This document shows positions 41,212-50,113 of a DNA stretch of 64,000 nucleotides, piece by piece; the stretch's first letter is position 1, and every line of letters begins with the position of its first letter. Under the pieces are notes generated by a model. That model was not told the DNA's origin and did no database searches. It saw only the letters and a program-made list of their open reading frames with translations. A program made the position numbers and the translations under genes. Source of the DNA: CAWJLS01 sp963843755 (GTDB lineage Bacteria; Acidobacteriota; Thermoanaerobaculia; Multivoradales; DATKCC01); contig CAWJLS010000004.1 of NCBI GenBank assembly GCA_963843755.1, positions 357,299-421,298 on the forward strand, given 5' to 3'.

Positions 41212-41442
41212 GTGGCGACGCTCAACATCAAGAACTTCCCGGAAGGGCTGTACGGCAAGCTGCGCTCTCTGGCGGAGAGCGAGCGCCGGTCATTGGCCCA
41301 GCAGGTGATCCATCTCCTCGGTCAGGCAGTGGAAGAGCAGGAGCCCCGCTCGCTGCTCGAGCTCAAGGGCCTGGGCAAGGAGTCCTGGCGGGGGATCGAC
41401 GCGGCCCGTCACGTGGCGGAGGAGCGGGCGGCTTGGGACTGA
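41212..41442 (+). CDS. VapB/FitA-type ribbon-helix-helix antitoxin
   Basis: A 76-residue protein. The GTG at 41212 follows GAGGAGGAAC; the ORF could also start at 41170, but that adds non-homologous residues. ATLNIKNFPEGLYGKLRSLA and ESERRSLAQQVIHLLGQAVEE form a typical FitA-like ribbon-helix-helix DNA-binding start (beta-strand then two helices). The C-terminal part is expected to wrap the toxin's active site. Its 3' end overlaps the PIN gene by 10 bases. The pair should autoregulate by binding at its own promoter, which I could not define. Confidence 0.8.
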   Translation: MATLNIKNFPEGLYGKLRSLAESERRSLAQQVIHLLGQAVEEQEPRSLLELKGLGKESWRGIDAARHVAEERAAWD

Positions 41443-41918
41443 TCGACGAGCTCGGGGCTGGGCCGGTCGCTCTCGACACGTCGGCCTTCATCTACTTCAT
41501 CGAAGAGCATCCTGACTTTCTTCCTGTCGTCGAGCCCGTCTTCGCGGCAATCGACGCCGGTGATCTCGACGCGGTGACTTCGGCGGTCACGCTGCTCGAG
41601 GTTCTCGTCGTCCCTTACCGAGAGCACGACAGCGCCCTCGCCGCCAGCTACGAGGAGATCCTCACCCGGGGCCGGAATCTCCGGATGGTCGAGCTCTCCT
41701 CGCCCCTCCTTCGAGCCGCGGCTCAGTTGCGTGCGGCCACCTCGATGAAGACTCCGGACGCTCTCCAGGTGGCTGCGGCTCTGAGCACCGGCTGTTCGAC
41801 GTTCCTCACCAACGACGGCCGCCTGCCGCCGCGCGTCGGGGGGCTCCGCATTCTCGCGGTCGACGACTTCGCCGAGCCCACACCGGAGGCCGGCGAGGAC
41901 GACGAGTCCGAAGCCTGA
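41433..41918 (+). CDS. VapC-like PIN-domain ribonuclease toxin
   Basis: A 161-residue PIN-domain protein. Acidic catalytic residues appear in VALDTSAFIYFIEEH (Asp), the ELL-like LLEVLVVPY (Glu), MKTPDALQVAAAL (Asp) and FLTNDGRL (Asp), the usual quartet. The start is the TTG at 41433, in the antitoxin's last codons, with GGAGGA about ten bases upstream. VapC toxins cleave tRNA or rRNA when freed from the antitoxin. The C-terminal tail (EPTPEAGEDDESEA) is acidic. Placement next to the AbiE-like pair and a decayed gene marks 40.1-41.9 kb as a small accessory island. Confidence 0.85.
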   Translation: MGLIDELGAGPVALDTSAFIYFIEEHPDFLPVVEPVFAAIDAGDLDAVTSAVTLLEVLVVPYREHDSALAASYEEILTRGRNLRMVELSSPLLRAAAQLRAATSMKTPDALQVAAALSTGCSTFLTNDGRLPPRVGGLRILAVDDFAEPTPEAGEDDESEA

Positions 41919-41958
41919 GGACGGTTCGAGCTCGGGGTCTCGGCCGGTGTCGCCGCGC

Positions 41959-42612
41959 TCAACCCCGCGTCTTGAGCCAGCCGGTGAGGCTGAGGCGTTC
42001 GCGGGTGGCGGGGAGGACCTCGTGGTAGAAGCGGTCGGAGAGGAAGGCGACGAGGGTGCCGCCGCGGGGTGGGATGTCGCGGGTGGGGCCTTCGCCCGCT
42101 TCGTCGAGCTCGTCGAGGGAGAGGCGCAGCGCTCCGCCCGCGTCGTCGGGCCAGTCTTCGTTCAGGTAGAGGATGAGGGAGACGGTGCGGGCGGCGACGG
42201 CGCGGAAGCGGTCGAGGTGGCGGCGGTAGAAGGCGCCGGATGGGTAGACGGTGAGGTGGGCTTCGAAGTCGAAGAGGCCGAGGAAGAGGGCGGCGTTCGC
42301 AGCCTGGCGGAGGGCTTCGACGCGGGCGAAGTAGCGGCGCTGGGCGGGGGTGGCGTCTTCGGGGGTGAGCCAGAGGACGTGGTCCCGGCGGATCTCGGGG
42401 CGGATGAGCCGTTCGGCGCCGACGCCGACCGCTGCCTGCCGGAAGTCGCCGTCCTCCCAAAGTGCCCGGCTTTCGGCGGCGAGGCGGACGACCTCCTCGG
42501 GCGGCAGGAAGGCCTCGTCGACCGCCCAACCACGCGTGGCGAGTCCGTCGACGATCGCCGTGACGGCTCGGTCCGGGGTGTCACCGTCTTCGGGAGCCCG
42601 CGAGTCGAGCAT
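41959..42612 (-). CDS. 2-oxoglutarate/Fe(II)-dependent oxygenase
   Basis: A 217-residue protein of the prolyl-4-hydroxylase/SM-20-like group. The Fe(II) facial triad is seen as His and Asp in RRHLDRFRAV and His in FYHEVLPATRERLSLTGWL, with the Arg of RERLSLTGW as the likely 2-oxoglutarate anchor. VSLILYLNEDWPDDAGGALRLS is the usual pattern before the second His. It hydroxylates an unknown protein or small-molecule substrate. The ATG at 42612 is preceded by GGAGGG; longer frames to 42963 run through a region that belongs to the next gene on the other strand. GC-rich but with normal coding. Confidence 0.85.
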   Translation of the reverse strand: MLDSRAPEDGDTPDRAVTAIVDGLATRGWAVDEAFLPPEEVVRLAAESRALWEDGDFRQAAVGVGAERLIRPEIRRDHVLWLTPEDATPAQRRYFARVEALRQAANAALFLGLFDFEAHLTVYPSGAFYRRHLDRFRAVAARTVSLILYLNEDWPDDAGGALRLSLDELDEAGEGPTRDIPPRGGTLVAFLSDRFYHEVLPATRERLSLTGWLKTRG

Positions 42613-42784
42613 GTTGTCGCCCTCCGCCGCGGAGTATGCGACAACGGAGAGGGTTCCGGGAAGAGGGTTTCGAGGAGCGCGGTGGGGGGCCGCTCTATAC
42701 TGCCGGCGTGAACCCTTCAGAACCCGCTGGGACAGGCGGTCTGGGCGGCCGGACCGTTGCAGTGGCGGCACCGGGAGGAAGGCC

Positions 42785-44728
42785 GTGGCGATGACCGGTG
42801 GCCGCCCGGTGAGCCCGGTGAGCCCGGGGAGGCCGGGGAGGGCTCGGACCGGCTGGCGAAGGTGGGGGCGCCGGCTGGGGCTCGTCCTGGTGGGGCTCGA
42901 GCTCGTGTACCTGGTGGCCGCCAACGGCCTTCTCCTTTCGCCTTTGCCGGAGCGGTGGGCCAATCGTCAGCCGGGTGGGCACGCCGGGGCCGACACGGGG
43001 CAGCCCCGGCGGGTGCGCGTGACCTGGTCGGGCGCCTGGACGGTAGTGCCGCCCTGGGTCCACGCGTCGTCGCTCGTCGTCCGCCGGCAGTCGGGAAGCC
43101 GCCCGTGGTCGGTGACGCTCTCCTCGGTGACCGCGCGGATCGGCCTGCTGGCTCTGCGCGACCGCAAGCTCGTGCTCGGCGGCCGGACCGGGGACGTGGT
43201 GGTGCGGATGGGCGCCGAAGGGATCGAGGACGCCGGTCCGCTCACTCCACCGCTCTCCCCGCCGTCTCCGACTTCGCCTCGGGCCTCGGGGCGCTGGGAG
43301 CTGATCCTGGACGACGTGGTGGCCAGCGGCTCCCACCGGCTGGAGCTCCCGGGTCAGGGGCTGGTGGCAGAGGTCGACGGGCGGCTCGAAGGGACCCTCG
43401 ACAGCCGGTTCGGGCAGTGGGTCGAGGTCCCCGCGGTGCGGCTGCACGGTACGGGGTTCGTCCGCCGTGACGGTGCGCCGGTCCTGGAGCCGCTCCAGGT
43501 GGACGGCCGCGGCCGGTTCTCCCGCTTCGATCCGCGGGCGCGCCAGGCGGTCGGCAAGCTGGAGGCCTTCGACGGGGTGATCGAGCTCGGAGGGACGCTG
43601 CGCGAGTCCGGGGCGCTGGGGTCGCGGCTTCCCGAGGGGGTCTCGATCCGCCAGGGCGGCACGGTCCGGGCGACGCTCGATCTCGAGCGAGGCCGGCTGG
43701 GGCCGAAGACCGCCCTCGACCTGTCGGACACGGAGGTCGAGGCGGGGCTGCTGGGGTTCCACGCCGACGGTGGGGCGCGGGCGCGCTTCCGGGTCCGGCG
43801 CGAGGGTGACTCGACCGTGGGGAGCTGGAACGTCGAGCTGGAGAAGGTGGCGCTCCGCCGCGAGCCCGGCTCGCCGCCGGACGTGGTCGGGTCGCTCCGT
43901 GTGGAGAGCACGGAGCGGGAGCCGTTCCTCTTCCGCCGGCCCCAGGGGATGACGACGGTCTTCGACCTGCACGATGCGTCGATCCCCGACCTCGGGGTGC
44001 TGGCGGACCTGATCCCGCCGCGCGCGGGCATCGTCTTCGAGAAGGGGACGGGACGGCTCCGGAGCCGGTTCACGGTGTCGCCGGAGTGGACGGTCTCCGG
44101 CACGATGCAGGCGGAGATCGAGGACCTGGTGGCGGTCTTCCTGGGGCACGAGGTCCGCGGCACGCTGGACCTGGACTTCAAGCTCGAGAACGGCGACCCC
44201 GAGAGGCGGTCGTTCGACCTGGCGGACGCGAACCTCGACTTCCGCGAGGGACGGCTGCGCGGGCTGGGCCCCGCCGGCGCGCTGGAGGGGGCGGGAGCGC
44301 CGGAGTCTCCCTGGTCGATGGTGGGCACGGTGTCGGCCGGCAAGGTCCGGTTCGGGAGCCCGCTGTCGCTGTCGGCGGCGACGACGCTCCGGATGAGCGA
44401 CATGCGGCCGGTGGTCGCGTTCCTCGCCCACAAGTCCAGGATCCCCGGGGGGCTCGCCTTCGCTTCGAAGATCCGGGACATCGCCGCCAAGGCGCAGATC
44501 GATCTGGACGACGGCGGGCTGCGGATCACCGACGCCGCCGTCACCAGTGACCAGCTCGACGTGCGCGGCAGTGTGCGGATCGCCGACGGCAAGGTCCGGG
44601 GCCGGGCCCTGCTGGAGCACGGCAGGCTGGCGGTCGGAGTGGCGGTGTCCGGCGACCGGCGTGACTGGAAACTGGTCGGAGCGCGGGACTGGTTCGCCTC
44701 GTCGGCGCTTCTTCCCGGCGGCTCCTGA
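42785..44728 (+). CDS. AsmA-like membrane-anchored protein
   Basis: A 647-residue protein with one N-terminal membrane helix (RLGLVLVGLELVYLVAANGLLL) and a long periplasmic beta-rich body. Late segments (ASLRVESTEREPFLF; VSGTMQAEIEDLVAVFLGHE; VRGTLDLDFKLENGDPERRS; ADANLDFREGRLRG; ITDAAVTSDQLDVRGSVRIA) show the repeating pattern of AsmA/YhdP-type lipid-transfer or envelope proteins. GTG at 42785 follows GGGAGGAAGG with best spacing; ATG at 42791 is two codons on. The start contains a Pro-rich repeat (SPVSPGRPGR), as does residue ~155 (PLTPPLSPPSPTSP). A TATACT at 42696-42701 may be its -10. AsmA-like assignment is moderate; the membrane topology is secure. Confidence 0.7.
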   Translation: MAMTGGRPVSPVSPGRPGRARTGWRRWGRRLGLVLVGLELVYLVAANGLLLSPLPERWANRQPGGHAGADTGQPRRVRVTWSGAWTVVPPWVHASSLVVRRQSGSRPWSVTLSSVTARIGLLALRDRKLVLGGRTGDVVVRMGAEGIEDAGPLTPPLSPPSPTSPRASGRWELILDDVVASGSHRLELPGQGLVAEVDGRLEGTLDSRFGQWVEVPAVRLHGTGFVRRDGAPVLEPLQVDGRGRFSRFDPRARQAVGKLEAFDGVIELGGTLRESGALGSRLPEGVSIRQGGTVRATLDLERGRLGPKTALDLSDTEVEAGLLGFHADGGARARFRVRREGDSTVGSWNVELEKVALRREPGSPPDVVGSLRVESTEREPFLFRRPQGMTTVFDLHDASIPDLGVLADLIPPRAGIVFEKGTGRLRSRFTVSPEWTVSGTMQAEIEDLVAVFLGHEVRGTLDLDFKLENGDPERRSFDLADANLDFREGRLRGLGPAGALEGAGAPESPWSMVGTVSAGKVRFGSPLSLSAATTLRMSDMRPVVAFLAHKSRIPGGLAFASKIRDIAAKAQIDLDDGGLRITDAAVTSDQLDVRGSVRIADGKVRGRALLEHGRLAVGVAVSGDRRDWKLVGARDWFASSALLPGGS

Positions 44729-44733
44729 GAGCC

Positions 44734-44961
44734 TCACGGCGCCACGCGGCGCTGGAGGGCGGTGAGGCGGGGGGCATAGTAGATCCGGACCAGGGCGCAG
44801 GCGAGCACGGACAGCGCCAACCCTCCCCGCAGGTCTTTCGGCAGGGCGGCGCGGAAGGCCTCCTGGACGATGGTGGGTGCCTGCCAGGTGACGAAGGCGA
44901 TCAGGAAGCCGAGGAGCTTCCGGCGGCAGGTCCGGTCGAGCCGATCGATGGTCGAGTCCAT
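44734..44961 (-). CDS. Small membrane protein
   Basis: A 75-residue open frame on the minus strand with two hydrophobic segments (LLGFLIAFVTWQAPTIV and GGLALSVLACALVRIYYAP) and a basic start (RLDRTCRRK). It fits between convergent AsmA-like and MacA-like genes with little overlap, and its composition looks protein-like. No ribosome site is clear, and no family is recognised, so it could be a chance frame. Confidence 0.45.
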   Translation of the reverse strand: MDSTIDRLDRTCRRKLLGFLIAFVTWQAPTIVQEAFRAALPKDLRGGLALSVLACALVRIYYAPRLTALQRRVAP

Positions 44962-45061
44962 GGGGCGGAACGGGCTGACGATCCCCGTTTCACTCGGTTA
45001 CCCGCCAGAAACATTCGAGAAACGTCCGCTTCCCATACTGCGCCCGGAGGCGAGGCGTGGA

Positions 45062-46126
45062 ATGAAGAGACTCCTGATCAGCGGTGTCGTGGTGAGCGTT
45101 CTGGTCGTGGCCGGGGTGGCCTGGCGGCAGCTCGCCGGCGATCGAGGCGAGGGCCCCGGTCCCGGTGTCGAGGTGGCGCGGGTCGCCCGCCGGCAGATCG
45201 AGACGGTGGTCAAGGCGACCGGGATCATCAAACCGATGGTCGGCGCGGAGGTCCGGGTGGGGTCGCGCGCCTCGGGTGTGGTCGACCGGCTGTACGTTCA
45301 GGTCGGCGACCGGGTGACGGCGGGGCAGCAGCTCGCCCGCCTCGACGACCGGGGCCTGCGGGCCCGCCGCGACGAGGCGTCGGCGGCGCTCGCCTCGGCG
45401 GAGGCCGACGTGCGGTACGCCGAGGCCAACCTCGCCCGGAGCCGTGATCTCCGGGCGAAGCAGGTGATCGCCGCCAACGATCTCGACCTGGCCGAGCGGG
45501 CCTACTCGGTCGCCTCCGAGCAGCGGACCCGGGCCGAGGCGTCGCTCGACGCCGCGACGACCGAGCTCGGCTACGCCCGGATCGTGGCGCCGATGGCGGG
45601 CGTGGTCGCCTCGGTGTCGACCCAGGAGGGCGAGACGGTGGCGGCGAGCTTCGCCGCGCCAACCTTCGTGACCCTGCTCGACCTCGACCGTCTGGAGGTC
45701 CGCGCCTACGTCGACGAGACCGACATCGGCCGCATCCGCCCCGGCCAGGCGGCGCGCTTCACCGTCGACACCTACCCCGGCCACGAGTTCTCCGGCACGG
45801 TGACGGCGATCTACCCGCAGCCGGAGATCCGCGACAACGTCGTCGACTACGTCACCGTCGTCCGGTTCGAGCCGCCGGCGGAGCGGACCCTCCGGCCAGA
45901 GATGACCACGACGGTCGAGATCCTGATCGATCGGCGGGACGGCGCGCTCACCGTACCCCTTCGCGCGATCCACCGTGCCGGCGGCGAGGAGCTCGTCCGC
46001 CGCGTGGCGGGTGAGCGCATCGAGCGCCGGCCGGTGACCACCGGTGCGCGCGACGAGAGCTACTGGGAAATCCTGACCGGTCTGAGCGAGGGCGACCGGG
46101 TCGTCGTCGGCGACGGTCCCAACTAG
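45062..46126 (+). CDS. MacA/HlyD-type membrane-fusion protein
   Basis: A 354-residue periplasmic adaptor of an ABC exporter. The N-terminus is an anchor helix (LLISGVVVSVLVVAGVAW). Then a biotinyl-lipoyl-like half (ETVVKATGIIKPMVGAEVRV ... GVVDRLYVQVGDRVTAGQ), a coiled-coil hairpin (about residues 95-165, SAALASAEADVRYAEANLAR), the second lipoyl half (RIVAPMAGVVASVSTQEGE) and beta-barrel and membrane-proximal domains follow. It is the first gene of a four-gene transporter set with an ATPase and two permeases. ATG at 45062 has only a weak upstream ribosome site. Confidence 0.92.
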   Translation: MKRLLISGVVVSVLVVAGVAWRQLAGDRGEGPGPGVEVARVARRQIETVVKATGIIKPMVGAEVRVGSRASGVVDRLYVQVGDRVTAGQQLARLDDRGLRARRDEASAALASAEADVRYAEANLARSRDLRAKQVIAANDLDLAERAYSVASEQRTRAEASLDAATTELGYARIVAPMAGVVASVSTQEGETVAASFAAPTFVTLLDLDRLEVRAYVDETDIGRIRPGQAARFTVDTYPGHEFSGTVTAIYPQPEIRDNVVDYVTVVRFEPPAERTLRPEMTTTVEILIDRRDGALTVPLRAIHRAGGEELVRRVAGERIERRPVTTGARDESYWEILTGLSEGDRVVVGDGPN

Positions 46127-46151
46127 TCGAAGCGAGAGGAAAGGAGACTTC

Positions 46152-46856
46152 GTGATCGAGCTCGAGAGCATCCACAAGACCTACACCCGGCCGACCGGTG
46201 AGGCGGTCGAGGCGCTCGACGGCGTCTCGATGACCATCGAGCGCGGCGAGCTGGTGGCGATCGTCGGCGAGTCGGGGTCCGGCAAGTCGACCCTGATGAA
46301 CATCATCGGCCTGCTCGACCGGCCGTCCACGGGCCGCTACACGCTCGACGGTCAGAACGTCGAGACGTTCGGGGTCGACGACCAGGCGCGCCTGCGCAAC
46401 CGCAGGATCGGCTTCGTCTTCCAGGCCTTCCATCTGTTGCCGAGGACGAGCGCGCTCGAGAACGTCGAGCTGCCGCTCCTCTACTCGGACCGGACGGATA
46501 TCCGGGGGTTGGGCCGCGCGGCGCTCGAGGCCGTCGGCCTGGCAGACCGGCTGCGGCACACCGCCGCGGAGCTCTCGGGCGGCCAGCAGCAGCGGGTGGC
46601 GATCGCCCGCGCACTGGTCAACGATCCGGACGTCATCCTGGCCGACGAGCCGACGGGGAACCTGGATGCGCGGGCCGCCGCCGAGGTGCTGGCCATCCTC
46701 CAGAAGCTCAACGAGGCCGGGCGCACGATCGTGTTGGTGACCCACGACCCGGTGGTCGCCGGGCACTGCCGCCGCACGGTCCGGCTCGGTGCCGGTCGCC
46801 TGGTCGGTGACGGCCGGAGCGCCGCGCCGCGGGCCGCTCAGGAGGTGGCGTCATGA
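46152..46856 (+). CDS. MacB-type ABC transporter ATPase
   Basis: A 234-residue ATPase of the MacB/LolD family. Walker A GESGSGKST, Q-loop in FVFQAFHLLP, signature LSGGQQQR, Walker B VILADEPTG and the H-loop His in VLVTHD are all present. The GTG at 46152 follows AAAGGAG. It would energise the two permeases that follow with ATGA overlap. Substrates of such systems include lipoproteins, peptides and drugs; nothing here tells which. Confidence 0.95.
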   Translation: MIELESIHKTYTRPTGEAVEALDGVSMTIERGELVAIVGESGSGKSTLMNIIGLLDRPSTGRYTLDGQNVETFGVDDQARLRNRRIGFVFQAFHLLPRTSALENVELPLLYSDRTDIRGLGRAALEAVGLADRLRHTAAELSGGQQQRVAIARALVNDPDVILADEPTGNLDARAAAEVLAILQKLNEAGRTIVLVTHDPVVAGHCRRTVRLGAGRLVGDGRSAAPRAAQEVAS

Positions 46857-48061
46857 GGACCGGTCGGTTTCTCGCTCACGGGCTGCGCGCGATGCTGCGC
46901 TACAAGCTGCGCAGCGCCTTCATCATGCTCGGCGTCTTCCTGGGGGTGGCGACGCTCACCCTGGTGGTCTCGATCGGGCAGGGGGTCCGGGCCAAGATGC
47001 TCACCACCGTCCGCCAGATCGTCGGCGACTCGTCGATGATCGTGCTGGGCGGTGGGGGTCGGCTGATGGGGAACGCCCGGGGCGACGGCGCCCGGCTGAC
47101 CATCGACGACATCGCGGCGGTGGCCCGGGAGCTGCCGGAGATCGGCGGTTGGGACCCGCAACAGGATCTCGCGCTGCCGGTCCGTCACGGCGGTGCCGAC
47201 GAGACGGCGCGTGTGCTGGGCCAGTCGGAGCGCTGGGAGCAGGTGTGGGGCCGGTCGGTCGCCCGCGGCCGGTCGTTCGACGCCACCGCCGTGAGCAGCT
47301 CGGCGCGGGTGGCCCTGATCGGAGAGACCGTCGCCCACCGGCTGTTCGGCGACCAGGACCCCGTGGGGTCCGACGTGCGCATCGGCTCCGTCCCGTTCCG
47401 GGTGATCGGCGTCCTCGAGCGGTACGGCACGGACCTGCACGGCATGGATCGGGACAACGAGGTCGTGGTCCCGATCTCGAGCCTGATGCGCCGGCTGACC
47501 AACGTCGACACGATCGCGGCCGCCAAGCTCGTGCTGCGTGACCCGGCGAGCTCGGGAGAGACGACGGACGCGGTCCGGCGCATCTTGCGCGAGCGCCACG
47601 GCCTCGCCCCGGACCAGCCGGACGACTTCCGGATCGTGACGGCGGTCCAGGCCCAGCGCATGGTGTCCAAGATGAGCCGGATGCTGGTGCTCTGGGTGCC
47701 GCTGGTGGCGGCCGTGGTGCTGCTGGTCGGCGGCATCGTCTCCGCCGCCCTGATGCTGGCCTCGGTCAGCGGACGGACCGCCGAGATCGGTCTCCGGCGG
47801 GCGGTCGGCGCCCGGCCCGACGACATCCGGCTGCAGTTTCTGGTCGAGACGGCGGTGACGATCGTCTGCGGTGGGCTGGCCGGGCTCGCGGTCGGTTACG
47901 CCGGGGCCCACTGGATCGCGGGCCGGATGGAGCTCGGGCAGACCTTCTCCTGGGGCGCCGTCGCGGTCGGGCTCGCCGCCTCGGTGTTGACCGGGCTCCT
48001 GGCCGGTGTGGCGCCCGCACGGCGTGCCGCCCGCATGCAGCCGGCCGATGCCTTGCGATGA
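46853..48061 (+). CDS. MacB-type permease, first copy
   Basis: A 402-residue FtsX-like permease. The MacB pattern is visible: an N-terminal helix (AFIMLGVFLGVATLTLVVSI), a large periplasmic domain (MacB-PCD, about 45-260), then three helices (AAVVLLVGGIVSAALMLASV ...) and the cytoplasmic end with R-rich PARRAARMQPADALR. ISPRTAEIGLRRAVGAR-like TAEIGLRRAVGAR is the ATPase-coupling loop. Starts by ATGA overlap with the ATPase gene and ends in ATGA overlap with the second permease. Confidence 0.93.
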   Translation: MRTGRFLAHGLRAMLRYKLRSAFIMLGVFLGVATLTLVVSIGQGVRAKMLTTVRQIVGDSSMIVLGGGGRLMGNARGDGARLTIDDIAAVARELPEIGGWDPQQDLALPVRHGGADETARVLGQSERWEQVWGRSVARGRSFDATAVSSSARVALIGETVAHRLFGDQDPVGSDVRIGSVPFRVIGVLERYGTDLHGMDRDNEVVVPISSLMRRLTNVDTIAAAKLVLRDPASSGETTDAVRRILRERHGLAPDQPDDFRIVTAVQAQRMVSKMSRMLVLWVPLVAAVVLLVGGIVSAALMLASVSGRTAEIGLRRAVGARPDDIRLQFLVETAVTIVCGGLAGLAVGYAGAHWIAGRMELGQTFSWGAVAVGLAASVLTGLLAGVAPARRAARMQPADALR

Positions 48062-49275
48062 GGCGCGGCCGCGGCATCGCCCTGTCGCTCGAGGCGCTCG
48101 CTTCCCACCCGCTGCGCACGGGTCTGGCGCTGGCCGGTGTGAGCGCGGGTGTCGCGGCGGTGGTGCTGCTGAGCGCCCTGGGCACCGGCGCCGCCGAAGG
48201 GGTCCGCCGGGACCTGGAGAGCCTCGGGACGAACCTCCTCGTCATCCGGCCGGCGCAGGTCGCCAGGTTGAGCGCGCGCCGGGAGGTGAGCGGTACCGTG
48301 ACGACGCTCGAACCGGAGGACGCGGCGGCCGTCGAAGAGCTCGGGACGGTGGCCGCCGTGGCGCCCGCCGTCGAGGTCCCGCTACGGGTCAAGGCACGGG
48401 CGGCGGCGATGGTGACCAAGGTCGTGGGGACCACGCCCAGCTTCGCGGAGGTGCGGAACTTCCGGGTCGGTGCCGGCCGGTTCCTGGACGACGGCGACGA
48501 GCGGACCGCGCGCCGGGTGGCGGTGCTCGGGGCGCGGGTGGCGGCGGCCCTCTTCCCCGGCGGCGACCCGGTGGGCAGCACGCTGCGGGTTCGCGGCGTG
48601 CCGTTCGACGTCGTCGGGGTTCTGGCGCCGAAGGGGGTGCTGGCCGACGGTGACGAAGACAACCAGATCCTGGTGCCGTTGCGGACCGGGTTGCGTCGGG
48701 TGCTCAACGTGCGTTGGCTCGACGTGATCTACGTGGGGGTCGCCGACGCCGGCGAGATGGCGCGGGCCCAGGCCGCCATCGGTGCCCTTCTCCGCGCACG
48801 CCATCGCCGCGGACGCCCGGGATGGGAGGACGATTTCGAGGTCCAGAACGCCGCCCGCCCCTTCACCCTCCAGCGCAAGGCCGCCGACACGCTCAATCTG
48901 ATGGCCGGCGGCCTGGCGGGGCTGGCGCTCGTCGTCGGCGGGGCGGGCATCCTGGCGCTCATGCTGATGTCGGTCAAGGAGCGCACCGGCGAGATCGGCC
49001 TGCGGATGGCGGTCGGGGCGCGGCCGCGGGACGTGTTCGGACAGTTCCTGCTGGAGTCGACCCTGCTGGCGATGGCCGGCTGGGCGGTCGGACTGGTCGT
49101 GGGCGCCCTCGGAGCGGTGGTGGTGGCCCTCGGCACCCGGTGGCCGATGGGGGTGCCGCTGGCCGCGCTGGCCGGGTCGCTCGCCATGGCGCTGGTGATC
49201 GGGCTCGGCTTCGGCGCCTATCCGGCGCGCCGGGCGGCCCTGCTGCCGCCGATCCGGGCGCTGAGCTCCGAGTGA
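48058..49275 (+). CDS. MacB-type permease, second copy
   Basis: A 405-residue permease with the same plan: first helix (TGLALAGVSAGVAAVVLLSAL), periplasmic MacB-PCD domain, three C-terminal helices and RTGEIGLRMAVGAR as the coupling loop. Two different permeases after one ATPase suggests a heterodimeric transporter rather than the usual MacB homodimer. ATGA overlap with the first permease; 4 bases before the response-regulator gene, so all five genes from 45062 may be one transcript. Confidence 0.93.
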   Translation: MRRGRGIALSLEALASHPLRTGLALAGVSAGVAAVVLLSALGTGAAEGVRRDLESLGTNLLVIRPAQVARLSARREVSGTVTTLEPEDAAAVEELGTVAAVAPAVEVPLRVKARAAAMVTKVVGTTPSFAEVRNFRVGAGRFLDDGDERTARRVAVLGARVAAALFPGGDPVGSTLRVRGVPFDVVGVLAPKGVLADGDEDNQILVPLRTGLRRVLNVRWLDVIYVGVADAGEMARAQAAIGALLRARHRRGRPGWEDDFEVQNAARPFTLQRKAADTLNLMAGGLAGLALVVGGAGILALMLMSVKERTGEIGLRMAVGARPRDVFGQFLLESTLLAMAGWAVGLVVGALGAVVVALGTRWPMGVPLAALAGSLAMALVIGLGFGAYPARRAALLPPIRALSSE

Positions 49276-49279
49276 GAGG

Positions 49280-50113
49280 ATGGACACGATGACAGCGGAC
49301 GCCACGACGCCGGACGTCAGACCCTCGGAAGCCGGGACCTCGGAAGGCAGAGCCTTGGATCCCGGGGCCGCCCGGGTGCTGGTCGTCGACGACGACGAGA
49401 AGCTCAATGCCCTCCTGACCGAGTACCTGGGCCGGTTCGGCTACAGCGTGCGCACGGCGGTCGAGCCGGAGGAGGGCCTGCGGGCACTCGAGGCCGACCC
49501 GCCCGATCTGGTGATCCTCGACGTGATGCTCCCCGGCATGGACGGCTTCGAGCTCTGCCGTCGGATCCGCCGGGCTGACGGGATGGGCGGGATGGGCGGG
49601 ATCGGCCGCATCGGCCGAATCGACCGGGTTCCGATCATCATGCTCACCGCCCGCGGCGACGTCATGGACCGCATCATCGGCCTGGAGCTGGGGGCGGACG
49701 ACTACCTGCCGAAGCCGTTCGAGCCGCGGGAGCTGCTGGCCCGGATGCAGGCCGTGCTGCGCCGGGGCGCGGCGCCGGAGACCGACGACCGGCTGTGCTT
49801 CGGGCCGCTTGAGGTGAGCGTCGCCACCTGCTCCGTCCATCTCGACGGGCGGCCGGTCCAGTTGACCACCGCGGAGCTCGATCTGCTCGTGCTGCTGGTG
49901 AAGAACCGTGGGCGCGTCCTCAGCCGCGACCGCATCCTCGACCAGACCCGGGGGATCGACTGGGCCGCCTTCGACCGGTCGATCGACGTGCTGGTCAGCC
50001 GCGTGCGCCAGAAGCTCGGCGACGACCCGCGGCAGCCGCGCTTCATCCGCACCGTCCGTGGCGTCGGCTACTCCTTCATCGGAGGCGAGTCCAGCGGAGG
50101 CGACGGTGGGTGA
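49280..50113 (+). CDS. OmpR-family response regulator
   Basis: A 277-residue regulator. An unusual 30-residue Ser/Thr/Glu-rich leader precedes the receiver domain (acidic triad VVDDDE, phosphoacceptor Asp81 in VILDVMLPGMDG, Thr in MLTARG, Lys in PKPFEPREL). Between helix 3 and strand 4 is a repeat insertion (GMGGMGGIGRIGRI). The C-terminal winged helix is of the OmpR/PhoB type (LTTAELDLLVLLVKNRGRVL ... VRGVGYSFIGG). It likely controls the transporter genes just upstream in answer to the kinase below. The ATG at 49280 or 49289 may be used. Overlaps the kinase by eight bases. Confidence 0.93.
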   Translation: MDTMTADATTPDVRPSEAGTSEGRALDPGAARVLVVDDDEKLNALLTEYLGRFGYSVRTAVEPEEGLRALEADPPDLVILDVMLPGMDGFELCRRIRRADGMGGMGGIGRIGRIDRVPIIMLTARGDVMDRIIGLELGADDYLPKPFEPRELLARMQAVLRRGAAPETDDRLCFGPLEVSVATCSVHLDGRPVQLTTAELDLLVLLVKNRGRVLSRDRILDQTRGIDWAAFDRSIDVLVSRVRQKLGDDPRQPRFIRTVRGVGYSFIGGESSGGDGG

